A stretch of 30,135 nt of DNA, taken from an uncultured Acidiphilium sp. GTDB lineage: Bacteria; Bacillota; Clostridia; Christensenellales; Borkfalkiaceae. Both the position numbers and the translations under genes were made by a program. Below, one piece after another: positions 1-6,181 of this stretch. The stretch is taken from NCBI GenBank assembly GCA_902495325.1, contig CABUWK010000025.1, positions 1 to 30,135 on the forward strand. The letters are read 5' to 3'. The first letter of the stretch is position 1. Each line of letters starts with the position of its first letter. The notes below the pieces were generated by a model. It searched no databases and had not been told where the DNA came from. It saw nothing but the letters and a program-made list of their open reading frames with translations.

Positions 1-90
1 AAAACAGAGCTGAAAGATAAAACAGAGCTGAAAGATAAAACAGAGCTGAAAGATAAAACAGAGCTGAAAGATAAAACAGAGCCGAAAGCG
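1..90. repeat. Five 18-bp tandem repeats
   Basis: The unit AAAACAGAGCTGAAAGAT occurs four times without change (1-72). A fifth, degenerate copy at 73-90 ends in CCGAAAGCG. On the + strand only frame 1 is open, reading Lys-Thr-Glu-Leu-Lys-Asp repeats. That frame runs without a stop to about 270, inside the nitroreductase gene, so coding is doubtful. The array touches the window edge, so its true copy number is unknown. A 10-base partial match (TAAAACAGAG) recurs near 673. There are no spacers, so this is not CRISPR. Confidence 0.9.
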
Positions 91-104
91 GGCGTGGTCG
101 CCCG
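89..104 (+). promoter_or_regulatory. Small hairpin abutting the nitroreductase ribosome site
   Basis: CGGGCG (89-94) and CGCCCG (99-104) form a perfect 6-bp stem with a TGGT loop. The ribosome site GGAGGAG follows at once (105-111), with the ATG at 120. The hairpin could modulate access to the ribosome site. No function is shown. Confidence 0.35.
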
Positions 105-119
105 GGAGGAGATAAAAAT

Positions 120-632
120 ATGGATTTCGAAAAAATTTGCGAAGAGAGATATTCCGTCCGCGCGTTTGCGGACAAAATGCCGGAAGACGAAAAAATCGAA
201 AAACTTCTCGCCATGGCAAGGCTTGCGCCGACGGCGTGCAACAACCAGCCGTATGAGATTTTCGTGCTGAAATCGGAAGAAGCGATCGCTAAGATCCGCG
301 AGATCACGCCGTGCGCTTTCGATGCGCCCCTTGTTTTCGTTATGTGTGCGGACGAGGGAAAATCATGGAGAAATTCGTTCAGCGGGGAGCCTTCCGTATT
401 GCAGGATATCGGCATCGTTACAACCACGCTGATGTACGGCGCGACGGAACTCGGGCTCGCTTCCACCTATGTGTGCCATTTCGACCCGGAGAGAGTGAAA
501 AAAGAATTTTCTCTGCTCGATTCGTTATCGCCGAAGAGCCTTCTGCCCGTGGGGTATCCTGCGGAAAACGCAAAACCGAGCGACAGGCACTTTAAGAGAA
601 GAGCGTTGCCGGAATTTGTTCACACGCTGTAA
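120..632 (+). CDS. Nitroreductase family protein (FMN-dependent oxidoreductase)
   Basis: This is a small cytoplasmic flavoprotein of the nitroreductase fold, which moves electrons from NAD(P)H through FMN to nitro compounds, quinones or flavins. The protein has 170 residues. The N-terminal FMN-contact pattern is visible as R10-x-S12-V-R14, and the Pro-Thr-Ala-Cys-Asn-Asn-Gln-Pro stretch at 37-44 matches the second flavin-binding segment. The C-terminal region (about 140-165), with Pro-Val-Gly-Tyr-Pro and a basic tail, is typical of the family's end. It is slightly short compared with the usual 180-220 residues. The ATG at 120 has a strong ribosome site GGAGGAG (105-111). No promoter is visible after the repeat array. 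The natural substrate cannot be read from the sequence. Confidence 0.9.
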   Translation: MDFEKICEERYSVRAFADKMPEDEKIEKLLAMARLAPTACNNQPYEIFVLKSEEAIAKIREITPCAFDAPLVFVMCADEGKSWRNSFSGEPSVLQDIGIVTTTLMYGATELGLASTYVCHFDPERVKKEFSLLDSLSPKSLLPVGYPAENAKPSDRHFKRRALPEFVHTL

Positions 633-646
633 AATATCGCGATAAA

Positions 647-669
647 CGGCTTATAAGCCGCTTTTCGTT
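647..669 (+). terminator. Weak hairpin after the nitroreductase gene
   Basis: The 14-base palindrome CGGCTTATAAGCCG (647-660) is followed by CTTTTCGTTT. It has a short stem and a broken T run, so it is at best a weak intrinsic terminator between the nitroreductase and phosphatase genes. Confidence 0.4.
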
Positions 670-727
670 TGGTAAAACAGAGTAAACGACGAAGGGGAAA
701 TGAAATAAACAAACGGAGTTTTCAAAA

Positions 728-1453
728 ATGAAACTTTTGATCATTCGGCACGGCGATCCCGATTACGTGCACGACACCGTGACGGAAAAAGGGAAACGGG
801 AGATCTCCCTTCTTGCCGATATGCTGAAAAAACAGGGAGTGGACTACCTTTATTCTTCGCCTTTGGGCAGGGCGAAAGACACCTGCGCCGCCACGGCGGA
901 AGCGATCGGCAAAACGCCCGTCGTAATGGACTGGCTGGAAGAATTCAATCATCGCATCGATCTTCCTACCGGAGAGAAAGATCATCTGATCTGGGACATG
1001 CTGCCCGGATACTGGACGAACGTTCCCGAAATGTACGATAACGGAAAGTGGCTCGATCTTCCCGAAATGAAGGCGGGGAACATGCGGTATCATTATGAAA
1101 CCGTTTGCCGCGGGCTCGACGATCTTCTCGAAAAACACGGCTATCGCCGCAACGGAAAGCTTTACGACGCCGTGAACCCCAACAGAGACACGGTCGCGCT
1201 GTTCTGCCATTTCGGGGTGGAAACGGTGCTTCTTTCCCACCTGTTCAACATTCCGCCGATGATCCTTTCCCATCATTTCGTCGCGCTGCCCTCTTCCGTC
1301 ACGACCCTTTTCACGGAAGAGAGAAGAAAAGGGATCGCGGTTTTCCGCTGTTCCTGTTTCGGAAGCACCGCGCATCTGTATGCGGGCGGGGAAGAACCTT
1401 CCTTCTCGGCGAGATTCTGCGAGACCTTCGATTCCGACGAGCGGCACGACTGA
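728..1453 (+). CDS. Histidine phosphatase family protein (phosphoglycerate mutase-like)
   Basis: A member of the histidine phosphatase superfamily, cytoplasmic, acting through a phospho-histidine intermediate. The defining Arg-His-Gly lies at residues 7-9 (H8 is the nucleophile). The second conserved histidine is H161 in the segment Phe-Cys-His-Phe-Gly. An Ser-Ser-Pro-Leu-Gly-Arg-Ala segment near residue 43 is also typical of the fold. At 241 residues it is longer than simple cobalamin-type phosphatases (about 200), with an insert at about 75-125 rich in Trp, Asp and Lys. GGAG at 715-718 supports the ATG at 728. The next gene starts 13 bases after the stop, so the two are probably cotranscribed. 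Substrate unknown; the family includes mutases, sugar phosphatases and nucleotide phosphatases. Confidence 0.85.
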   Translation: MKLLIIRHGDPDYVHDTVTEKGKREISLLADMLKKQGVDYLYSSPLGRAKDTCAATAEAIGKTPVVMDWLEEFNHRIDLPTGEKDHLIWDMLPGYWTNVPEMYDNGKWLDLPEMKAGNMRYHYETVCRGLDDLLEKHGYRRNGKLYDAVNPNRDTVALFCHFGVETVLLSHLFNIPPMILSHHFVALPSSVTTLFTEERRKGIAVFRCSCFGSTAHLYAGGEEPSFSARFCETFDSDERHD

Positions 1454-1466
1454 AAGGATACGGCGC

Positions 1467-2945
1467 ATGAGCGATAACAAGAGAAGAGCCGTTAAGGCAA
1501 AAGATTATTTCATTAACAGAAAGAAAAACGAAACCGTCCGCCCGAAGGCGAAAACGCAAGGTCCCGTCGCCCGCAAGGGTTTTCCGGAGAAAAAACCGCT
1601 CTCGGAAGAAACGAAACGGCTTACGAACGGGAATTATCTCGCAACGATTTCCGGCTATACCGAAGATCTGAAAGGGCTGACCTCGATCGGCGGTATTCCG
1701 TGCGAAGTGTTCGGCGCGATCGACGGGGAAAGGGAAGAGATCGCCGTCGATAAAAAGACGGAAAATCTTATTTCGGCGCACTTCGTTTCCTGCGAACGCC
1801 CCTCTCCCGTACGCGTGAAGGCGGAATGTCCGTATTTCGGCATCTGCGGAAACTGCGCGGTATCTCATATGTCCCGCGAAGGGCAGAGCGCACTGAAAAA
1901 AAGCGTGGTGGAAAAATGTGTGCCGGGGTCTTCCGGAAAGGTTTCGGACGTCGTGACCGGGGCGGACAGGGAATACCGCAATAAAGTTCACCTTGCTTTC
2001 GGCGAGGAAAACAACAAGCTGTATGCCGGATTTTTTTCGGAGACGGGAAACCGCGTCGTTCCGGCAGACCGCTGTCTTCTGCACGGGAAATGGTATACCG
2101 ATTTCCGCAATATCGTGGTGAAATGGGCGCGCTCGTTCAATCTGCACGCTTATAAGCCGTGGTCGGGAAAGGGATTGCTGCGCTTTGCCGCCGCCCGCTA
2201 CGACAGCGGAGATCTCCTCGCGACGATCGTTGCCACAAGCAGTAAAATATCCGGGCTCGAAAGGTTGTATCGCGCCCTTTGCGAAAAGTTCGGGAAAGTC
2301 GGGCTTTACGTTTCGGAAAACAAGGGAAAGCTGCCGGACGTGATGTCCGGCGATCTCCGCCACGTTGCGGGGGAGAAAACGCTGAAAGGGGAACTGCTCG
2401 GCGTTTCTTACGAACTTTCGCCGAGATCTTTCTTTCAGGTAAACGAAGAAGTCGCCGCCAAGGCGTATGCCGATATTCTGGAAGAAATTTCCGCTTCGGA
2501 AGAATCCCGCGTTGTGGATTGTTTCAGCGGGATCGGGGTCACGTCCGTCCTCTTTGCCCGTTCTGGGAAAGAGGTCACGAGCATCGAAATCGAAAAGGAC
2601 GCCGTGAACGACGCGAAAAAAATCGCCGCGGAAAACGGCGCGGGCGGCAGGATCAGGGCGATCGCGGGAGACGTTTTCAAGGTGCTTCCGAAAATCGGCA
2701 ACGGAAAAGATTGCGTGTTTTTCGTCGATCCTCCGAGAAAGGGGCTCGGCGAGGGGGTGTGCCGCCTTCTCGTCGGGTTCGGTCCCTCGAAGATCGTTTA
2801 TCTGTCCTGTAATCCCGTGACGCTCGGGGAAGACGTGAAAAGACTTGCGAAAGCGGGATACGTTCTTTCCTATGTCCGCCCGTACGACTTTTTCCCGCAG
2901 ACGAGGCATATCGAATCTCTTGCCGTTTTGAAACGGGAAAACTGA
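1467..2945 (+). CDS. rlmD: 23S rRNA (uracil-C5)-methyltransferase, RumA/RlmD family
   Basis: This SAM-dependent enzyme makes 5-methyluridine in 23S rRNA and belongs to the family with a [4Fe-4S] cluster (RlmD in E. coli, RlmCD in Bacillus). Four cluster cysteines fit the family pattern: C121-x5-C127-x2-C130 and C203. The methyltransferase domain fills the C-terminal half: Asp-Cys-Phe-Ser-Gly-Ile-Gly SAM loop (near 352), Asp-Pro-Pro-Arg-Lys motif, catalytic C448 in Ser-Cys-Asn-Pro, and a C-terminal Asp-Phe-Phe-Pro-Gln-Thr segment. I chose the ATG at 1467, which gives 492 residues, because it follows AAAGGA and lies 13 bases after the phosphatase gene; the frame stays open further upstream but would overlap that gene. 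The first 40 residues are basic. The exact target uridine or uridines are not determined by sequence alone. Confidence 0.92.
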   Translation: MSDNKRRAVKAKDYFINRKKNETVRPKAKTQGPVARKGFPEKKPLSEETKRLTNGNYLATISGYTEDLKGLTSIGGIPCEVFGAIDGEREEIAVDKKTENLISAHFVSCERPSPVRVKAECPYFGICGNCAVSHMSREGQSALKKSVVEKCVPGSSGKVSDVVTGADREYRNKVHLAFGEENNKLYAGFFSETGNRVVPADRCLLHGKWYTDFRNIVVKWARSFNLHAYKPWSGKGLLRFAAARYDSGDLLATIVATSSKISGLERLYRALCEKFGKVGLYVSENKGKLPDVMSGDLRHVAGEKTLKGELLGVSYELSPRSFFQVNEEVAAKAYADILEEISASEESRVVDCFSGIGVTSVLFARSGKEVTSIEIEKDAVNDAKKIAAENGAGGRIRAIAGDVFKVLPKIGNGKDCVFFVDPPRKGLGEGVCRLLVGFGPSKIVYLSCNPVTLGEDVKRLAKAGYVLSYVRPYDFFPQTRHIESLAVLKREN

Positions 2946-3021
2946 CGCGGAATTACAGGCGAAAACGAAAAACCGCCGATAAGTCGATTAACCGCCGATT
3001 ATAAATAAAAATCAGAACAAA

Positions 3022-3095
3022 GCGGACGGCTGCGGAACCGTATTCCCCGGGATCGGAAAGGGGGATTTACGGCTCCGTGTGCCGTCCGCGTTTTT
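3022..3095. terminator. Long hairpin terminator between convergent genes
   Basis: GCGGACGGC (3022-3030) pairs perfectly with GCCGTCCGC (3081-3089). Inside it, 3034-3042 pairs with 3068-3076 with one mismatch, and CCCC (3045-3048) pairs with GGGG (3061-3064). TTTTT follows at 3091. It lies at the meeting point of the methyltransferase gene (+) and the Cys-rich gene (-). On the minus side the T run is poor, so it works best for the + strand. Confidence 0.8.
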
Positions 3096-3149
3096 ACCGG
3101 CAGTCAGCCGGGTCCGGTTATGTATTTTTCAGGGTGAGTTTGCCGTCGG

Positions 3150-3362
3150 TTACTTGCAGCCAAATCCGAAATTCATTCCCGGTTTGTCGCCCTTACAGCC
3201 GCAGCAGTAAAGCGCGATGAGAACGGGAAGCAGGCATCCGCAGTTGCAGATCTTTTCGAGAATGCCGGTCAGGCACCCGTTTCCGCAGAGGCAGACGATG
3301 AGAAGGATCATTAAGATCCAGAGGCAGCAGTTATCTCCGCCGAGACCGAAACAGTTCATCAT
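3150..3362 (-). CDS. Small cysteine-rich membrane protein
   Basis: A 70-residue protein with 13 cysteines (positions 4, 12, 13, 24, 26, 30, 39, 41, 43, 53, 54, 56 and 69). They fall in CC, CxC and CxCxC clusters around two hydrophobic stretches (about 14-26 and 43-52). A near-perfect AGGAGG ribosome site lies 8 bases before the ATG, read on the minus strand at about 3371-3376, which makes this a real gene despite its size. It resembles the small high-cysteine proteins widespread in Clostridia, often labelled chorion-like or HCB-type by loose similarity; that placement is from memory. Metal binding or a spore or envelope role is possible but not shown. It is convergent with the rRNA methyltransferase and divergent from the transporter leader. 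Confidence 0.75.
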   Translation of the reverse strand: MMNCFGLGGDNCCLWILMILLIVCLCGNGCLTGILEKICNCGCLLPVLIALYCCGCKGDKPGMNFGFGCK

Positions 3363-3464
3363 GACGATTTCCTCCTATCTTCGTACAGCACGATCATCTT
3401 TTGTCGCTGTCAATATCAGTATATTGGAAAATTAAATTTTTTGTTACCTTTGCCGCTTTTTCGG

Positions 3465-3493
3465 TTGAAAAATTTCATCGTATCCTGTATAAT
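3465..3493 (+). promoter_or_regulatory. Sigma-A promoter of the S component-coaX-ispG unit
   Basis: TTGAAA (3465-3470), a 17-base spacer and a perfect TATAAT (3488-3493). Transcription should start near 3500, about 187 bases before the first start codon, giving a long leader. Confidence 0.8.
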
Positions 3494-3502
3494 AATATTC
3501 GA

Positions 3503-3597
3503 TTGCGGGAATAGCGGTCTTATTTGCCTGCCGCGGATATCCTTTTCGGGAGTCCGACGGCGTGTCTGCAAGCGGAAGACGTTTTTTTTGCCCGCAA
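3503..3597 (+). promoter_or_regulatory. Structured leader with terminator-like hairpin (candidate riboswitch or attenuator)
   Basis: The leader begins at the predicted transcript start. TTGCGGG (3503-3509) pairs perfectly with CCCGCAA (3591-3597) and encloses a long arm: GTCTT 3517-3521 with AAGAC 3576-3580, TTGC 3524-3527 with GCAA 3568-3571, GCCG 3530-3533 with CGGC 3558-3561, and CGGA 3534-3537 with TCCG 3553-3556. Eight T residues (3582-3589) follow the arm directly, as in an intrinsic terminator placed before the gene. Further small hairpins can form at 3591-3615. I looked for conserved cores of FMN, TPP, THF and preQ1 riboswitches, which often precede S components, and did not recognise one. 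Ligand unknown. Confidence 0.6.
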
Positions 3598-3686
3598 CGG
3601 GTCTAACGGGTATCGTTATGCGCTTTTACGGGAAAAATCACGGAAAAGAAGCAAATTCAGGGCGAACCCGATCGGAGGTTTTTATT

Positions 3687-4283
3687 ATGAACGGTTTTAC
3701 GCGCAGTAAATCCAGGCAAATCGCGCTGATCGCGATCTTTGCGGCACTCGTCGTTGTGCTGCAGGTTTTCGGCAGCAATTTCAGAATCGCAACGGTGTCG
3801 TTCAGTTTCGTTCTCGTGCCCATCGTGCTCGGCGGTATGGTCGGCGGCGTCGGCGTCGGGGCGGCGCTCGGCGCGGTGTTCGGCATCGTCACGATCGTTA
3901 TGGGCGCAACGGGCGCCGACGGGTTCACGCAGTATCTTCTGACGAACGCGCCCGTCGGAACGATTCTTGTCTGTCTCGTGAAGGCGACGGCTGCCGGTGC
4001 GGTTTCCGCCCTCGTTTTCGGTCTGTTGAAAAACAAGAATACGCTTGCGGCGACTTTTGTTTCGGCGATCGTCGCGCCGGTCGTGAATACGAGCATTTTC
4101 ATCGTCGGGATGCTGTGCATGAAAAATACGATGCTTTCGTATATGGCGACATTGGGGCTCGGGGAAGACGTGATCTATTTCCTTTTCATCGGGTGCGCGG
4201 GGATCAATTTCCTTGTGGAACTCGGGCTTAACCTTGTTTTAAGCCCCGCTTTGTACCGCGTGCTGAAGGCGGTTTTAAAATAA
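3687..4283 (+). CDS. ECF transporter S component, probably for pantothenate
   Basis: A 198-residue, very hydrophobic membrane protein with about six transmembrane segments, as in substrate-binding S components of energy-coupling factor vitamin transporters. These capture a vitamin and dock on a shared EcfA/A'/T module encoded elsewhere. The N-terminus has a short basic stretch (Arg-Ser-Lys-Ser-Arg) before the first helix, followed by Gly-rich helices near 50-75. The ATG at 3687 has GGAGG (3674-3678) eight bases upstream. The frame is open for 82 more codons upstream, but that part covers the promoter and leader and is rejected. The gene directly downstream is pantothenate kinase, which by context points to pantothenate (PanT-like). 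The sequence alone does not fix the substrate; other vitamins remain possible. Confidence 0.8.
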   Translation: MNGFTRSKSRQIALIAIFAALVVVLQVFGSNFRIATVSFSFVLVPIVLGGMVGGVGVGAALGAVFGIVTIVMGATGADGFTQYLLTNAPVGTILVCLVKATAAGAVSALVFGLLKNKNTLAATFVSAIVAPVVNTSIFIVGMLCMKNTMLSYMATLGLGEDVIYFLFIGCAGINFLVELGLNLVLSPALYRVLKAVLK

Positions 4284-4291
4284 AAACGGAT

Positions 4292-4321
4292 CCGGTTTCC
4301 CGTTGCAAAACGGGAAACCGG
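4292..4321 (+). promoter_or_regulatory. Perfect 13-bp hairpin with GCAA tetraloop before coaX
   Basis: The arms at 4292-4304 and 4309-4321 are exact complements closing a GCAA (GNRA-type) tetraloop. There is no T run, so it is not an intrinsic terminator. It starts 9 bases after the S component stop and ends 13 bases before the coaX ATG. The coaX ribosome site is weak (GGACGG). An mRNA-stability or translation-control element is likely. Confidence 0.6.
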
Positions 4322-4334
4322 CAAACGGACGGTT

Positions 4335-5141
4335 ATGATTTTTTGTATCGATATCGGAAATACCAATATAAAATACGCCGTGTTCGACGGAGAGAAGCTT
4401 CTGGCGTCTTTCCGCGTTTCTTCGCTGAGAAACGCCACGTCGGACGAATACGGCGTGGTAGTAAGAGATCTGCTGAAAGCGGCGGAGATCGATAAAGAGG
4501 AGATCGAAGGGGTCATCATGTCCTCGGTGATCCCTTCTTTAAACTATACGATCGAGCATATGTGCCGCGATTATCTCGGGCATAAGCCCCTCGTCGTCGG
4601 ACCCGGGCTCAGAACGGGGCTCAACGTGAAAACGGAAAATTCGCGCGAGGTCGGGTCGGATATCATCGTGGACTGCGTGAGCGCGCTTTCCCGTTACGGG
4701 GAGGGTACCCCTCTCATCTGCATCGATTTCGGCACCGCCACCACGTTCGACGTCGTTTCCGCAAAAGGAGAACTGATCGGCGTGGTGATCGCCCCCGGGA
4801 TCAGGGGCGCGCTCGATTCCCTCGTTTCCGGCACGGCGAAACTGCCGAGCATCGAGCTGGAGAAACCCCCTTCCGTCATGGGGAAAAACACGGTTACCTG
4901 CATGCAGTCCGGGATCGTGTACGGTTTTGTCGGACTTGTGGAAAACATCGTTGCGGGGATCAGAAAAGAACTCGGCGAGGAGAAGGTGAAGGTCGTTGCG
5001 ACGGGCGGCGTTGGCAGCATCATCTGTAAGGAAGCGAAGTGTATCGACGTTTTCGACCGCATGCTCACCCTGAACGGGCTCAGAATTATTTACGGAATGA
5101 ATCAGACGGAGAAGGCTGAAAGATCATGTCTAAGGAAGTAA
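4335..5141 (+). CDS. coaX: Type III pantothenate kinase
   Basis: Catalyses the first step of CoA synthesis, ATP-dependent phosphorylation of pantothenate, in the cytoplasm. CoaX belongs to the ASKHA kinase superfamily, is not inhibited by CoA and needs a monovalent cation. The phosphate-binding motif Asp-x-Gly-Asn-Thr-Asn is at residues 6-11. The second core segment Asp-Phe-Gly-Thr-Ala-Thr-Thr-Phe-Asp lies near 131-139. The Pro-Gly-Ile-Arg-Gly segment and the Ala-Lys-Leu-Pro motif near 155-175 are family marks, as is the Thr-Gly-Gly near the C-terminus. Length 268 is normal to slightly long. The start is ATG with a weak ribosome site behind the perfect hairpin. The end overlaps ispG by 16 bases. 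Confidence 0.95.
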   Translation: MIFCIDIGNTNIKYAVFDGEKLLASFRVSSLRNATSDEYGVVVRDLLKAAEIDKEEIEGVIMSSVIPSLNYTIEHMCRDYLGHKPLVVGPGLRTGLNVKTENSREVGSDIIVDCVSALSRYGEGTPLICIDFGTATTFDVVSAKGELIGVVIAPGIRGALDSLVSGTAKLPSIELEKPPSVMGKNTVTCMQSGIVYGFVGLVENIVAGIRKELGEEKVKVVATGGVGSIICKEAKCIDVFDRMLTLNGLRIIYGMNQTEKAERSCLRK

Positions 5142-6181
5142 AAATCGGAAAGCTGACGATCGGGGGAGAGAACCCCGTCGCCGTGCAGTCCATGGCGAAC
5201 GTCAAAACTTCGAAAATCGGAGAGGTTTCCGATCAGATCGGACGGCTTGCCGCCGCGGGATGCGATATCATGCGCGTTTCCGTAAAGGACGAAGAAGACG
5301 CCCGCGCGATCCCGGAGATCAGGAAGAGGATCTCGATCCCCCTCGTGGCGGATATCCATTTTAACTATAAATATGCCATAGCCGCGCTCGACGGCGGAGC
5401 GGATAAGATCCGCATCAATCCCGGCAACATCGGCGGGGAAGACAAGGTGGAGGAAGTCGCGCGCGCCTTAAAGAGAAACGGCGCCGCCGTGCGCGTCGGG
5501 TCGAATTCGGGCAGCGTGGAAAAGGAACTGCTGAAAAAATACGGCAAGAACGAGATCTCCCTTGCGGAGAGCGCGCTGAAAGACGTGGCGATCCTCGAAA
5601 AATACGGGGTGGAGAACATCGTGATTTCCGCCAAGGCATCCAATGTTCCTCTCACGGTAAAAACTTATCGGTATCTTCACGGGAAAACGGATTATCCTCT
5701 TCACGTCGGCGTGACGGAAGCGGGTACATACGACATGGGCATCGTGAAGAGCAGCATCGGGATCGGGGCTCTTCTTCTCGACGGGATCGGGGATACGATC
5801 CGCGTTTCTCTCACGGCGCAGCCGATCGAAGAAGTCGTTGCCGCCCGTCGCATTTTAAGGAGCGTCGGGCTCGATAAAAATTTTGCGGAAATCATTTCGT
5901 GTCCCACTTGCGGAAGGACGGAATACGACAGCATTTCTCTTGCGAAAAAAGTGGAAGAGATGACCGCCGGGATCACCGTTCCCTTGAAGATCGCCGTGAT
6001 GGGGTGCGTGGTGAACGGACCGGGCGAAGCCGCCGACTGCGATATCGGCATCGCGGGGGGCGGGGGCGTGTGTGCCTTTTTCAAAAAGGGCGTCGTCTAC
6101 CGCAAAGTGCCGTCCTGCGACGCGGAAAAAGAATTTTTAAAGGAAATCGAAAATCTTGTCGACACAAACGGAAGAAAGTAA
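5126..6181 (+). CDS. ispG: 4-hydroxy-3-methylbut-2-enyl diphosphate synthase (MEP pathway)
   Basis: Converts the cyclodiphosphate MEcPP to HMBPP in the non-mevalonate isoprenoid pathway, using a [4Fe-4S] cluster and flavodoxin or ferredoxin electrons. The N-terminal TIM barrel contains Val-Gln-Ser-Met at 20-23 and the Arg-Ile-Asn-Pro-Gly-Asn-Ile-Gly segment near 95-105. The cluster ligands are C259-P-T-C262, C294 and E301 in Gly-Cys-Val-Val-Asn-Gly-Pro-Gly-Glu. Length 351 is that of the usual bacterial form. The start overlaps the end of coaX by 16 bases, and the following gene starts 26 bases before its stop, so the three genes are probably one unit. dxr and rseP, which often precede ispG in Bacillota, are replaced here by the S component and coaX. 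Confidence 0.96.
   Translation: MSKEVKIGKLTIGGENPVAVQSMANVKTSKIGEVSDQIGRLAAAGCDIMRVSVKDEEDARAIPEIRKRISIPLVADIHFNYKYAIAALDGGADKIRINPGNIGGEDKVEEVARALKRNGAAVRVGSNSGSVEKELLKKYGKNEISLAESALKDVAILEKYGVENIVISAKASNVPLTVKTYRYLHGKTDYPLHVGVTEAGTYDMGIVKSSIGIGALLLDGIGDTIRVSLTAQPIEEVVAARRILRSVGLDKNFAEIISCPTCGRTEYDSISLAKKVEEMTAGITVPLKIAVMGCVVNGPGEAADCDIGIAGGGGVCAFFKKGVVYRKVPSCDAEKEFLKEIENLVDTNGRK

Noticed and set aside
1..90. CRISPR array
   Set aside because: Units are 18 bases and abut without spacers; no cas genes are present.
1..270. Coding of a KTELKD-repeat protein tail
   Set aside because: The frame runs deep into the nitroreductase gene, and the sequence after the array (Arg/Lys-rich out-of-frame translation) looks non-coding. 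Kept only as an observation.
3503..3597. FMN, TPP, THF or preQ1 riboswitch
   Set aside because: The conserved core sequences of these classes were not recognised by eye; left as an unassigned leader until a covariance search is run.
3441..3686. Longer N-terminus for the ECF S component
   Set aside because: These codons cover a consensus promoter and a structured leader; the strong ribosome site is at 3674 and the membrane protein starts at 3687.
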